Of a stretch of DNA of 5,439 bases, positions 5,076 to 5,439 are shown in pieces. The notes below the pieces were generated by a model that did no database searches, was not told the DNA's origin, and was given only the letters and a program-made list of their open reading frames with translations. How positions within the stretch are numbered: the stretch's first letter is position 1; each line of letters begins with the position of its first letter. A program made the position numbers and the translations under genes. Location of the stretch: NCBI GenBank assembly GCA_023659785.1, contig JAGXOR010000094.1, positions 1 through 5,439 on the forward strand, written 5' to 3'. This DNA is from Methanomicrobia archaeon LH_S13. Lineage in GTDB: Archaea > Halobacteriota > Syntropharchaeia > Alkanophagales > Methanospirareceae.

Positions 5076-5412
5076 ATAGATAATAAAAAGAAAGGGATAT
5101 TTCGCTAAAAGACTCAAACGGGGCAGATTTGGGAGTTCAAGTTAGCGATCTTGAAGGAAAAGGAATTGAAATAATAGAGCATCCAATGTTATAACGGATG
5201 CTGAACTTGATGGTTGGGAGTGGTCCTACCACGGCTATTTCACTGGCTTTTCGGCTGGCTCTGAACTAATACTGACGGAAGGAGATACTGGCTCTGCCAA
5301 TCCAGTGCTTATCGTAGCTCCGTACGGGAGTGGTTCTGTCATAGCTTCTGGACAAACATTGGAATGGGCATATTGGTGGGGTTTACAAATAAGCGGTCTT
5401 AAGTCCACCTAA
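5076..5412 (+). pseudogene. Decayed gene fragment, probable exported or surface protein with a ThuA/DUF4350-like segment
   Basis: No intact reading frame exists here, but protein-like sequence survives in three frames. First, after the Shine-Dalgarno, DNKKKGIFR (5079-5105) looks like the start of an exported protein with its ATG lost. Second, from 5087 to 5191 one frame reads through LKDSNGADLGVQVSDLEG and IEIIEHPM, then stops at 5192. Third, from about 5185 to 5409 another frame continues with ITDAELDGWEWSYHGYF, an aspartate/glycine-rich stretch, VAPYGSGSVIASGQTLEWA and YWWGLQISG, then stops at 5410; the same frame goes on as VIITRLLGA to the window edge. The HP...TDAELDGW...HGYF...G.GSVIASG pattern resembles domains found in archaeal surface proteins and ThuA-like proteins; this is from memory of the pattern, not a search. 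At least two frameshifts or deletions and a lost start are needed. It may continue past the window. Confidence 0.55.
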
Positions 5413-5439
5413 GTGATCATTACCCGGCTTCTCGGTGCC

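Overview
The window looks like a piece of an archaeal chromosome, probably a euryarchaeon of methanogen or methanotroph (ANME-like) type. The evidence is a geranylgeranyl-reductase-type flavoprotein for saturating archaeal isoprenoid lipids, a PAC2-family protein ending in a proteasome-docking-like C-terminus, TATA-box-like promoters, and starts mostly without Shine-Dalgarno sequences. The exact lineage is inferred and cannot be fixed from this sequence alone.

Layout, left to right. 63-1115 (-) is an intact PflA/PflX-like radical SAM protein with extra cysteine clusters at both ends. A 151-base divergent region (1116-1266) separates it from 1267-2043 (+), an alkaline-phosphatase/nucleotide-pyrophosphatase superfamily hydrolase with a full set of metal ligands and an apparently permuted end. 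Converging on it from the right is a second PflA-like radical SAM gene (2895 down to 1982, -). This gene is broken by a one-base-type frameshift near 2339, and its 3' end overlaps the hydrolase gene tail-to-tail. Five bases upstream of it, and probably in the same operon, is the FAD-dependent geranylgeranyl reductase family gene (2901-4082, -).

The 116-base divergent region 4083-4198 is rich in regulatory-looking sequence: a 22-base near-perfect dyad, further CTTTTG half-sites, a TATA box usable in both directions, and three tandem TATAAGT heptamers. It drives the reductase leftward and a PAC2-family gene (4199-5032, +) rightward. After the PAC2 gene comes a strong TATA box and a perfect Shine-Dalgarno sequence followed by a dead start codon and frame-broken remnants of what looks like a surface or ThuA/DUF4350-like protein, running to the right edge.

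How the genes may work together: the reductase plus radical SAM pair suggests a redox or membrane-lipid-linked operon, since archaeal reductases need low-potential electrons and the radical SAM enzyme needs the same. The PAC2 protein points to proteasome assembly or gating. No classical mobile element, CRISPR array, tRNA or rRNA is present. The most useful points for a second look are the permuted hydrolase, the HbYX-like tail of the PAC2 protein, the operator-like dyad, the frameshift with convergent overlap, and the decayed gene with an intact promoter and ribosome binding site.
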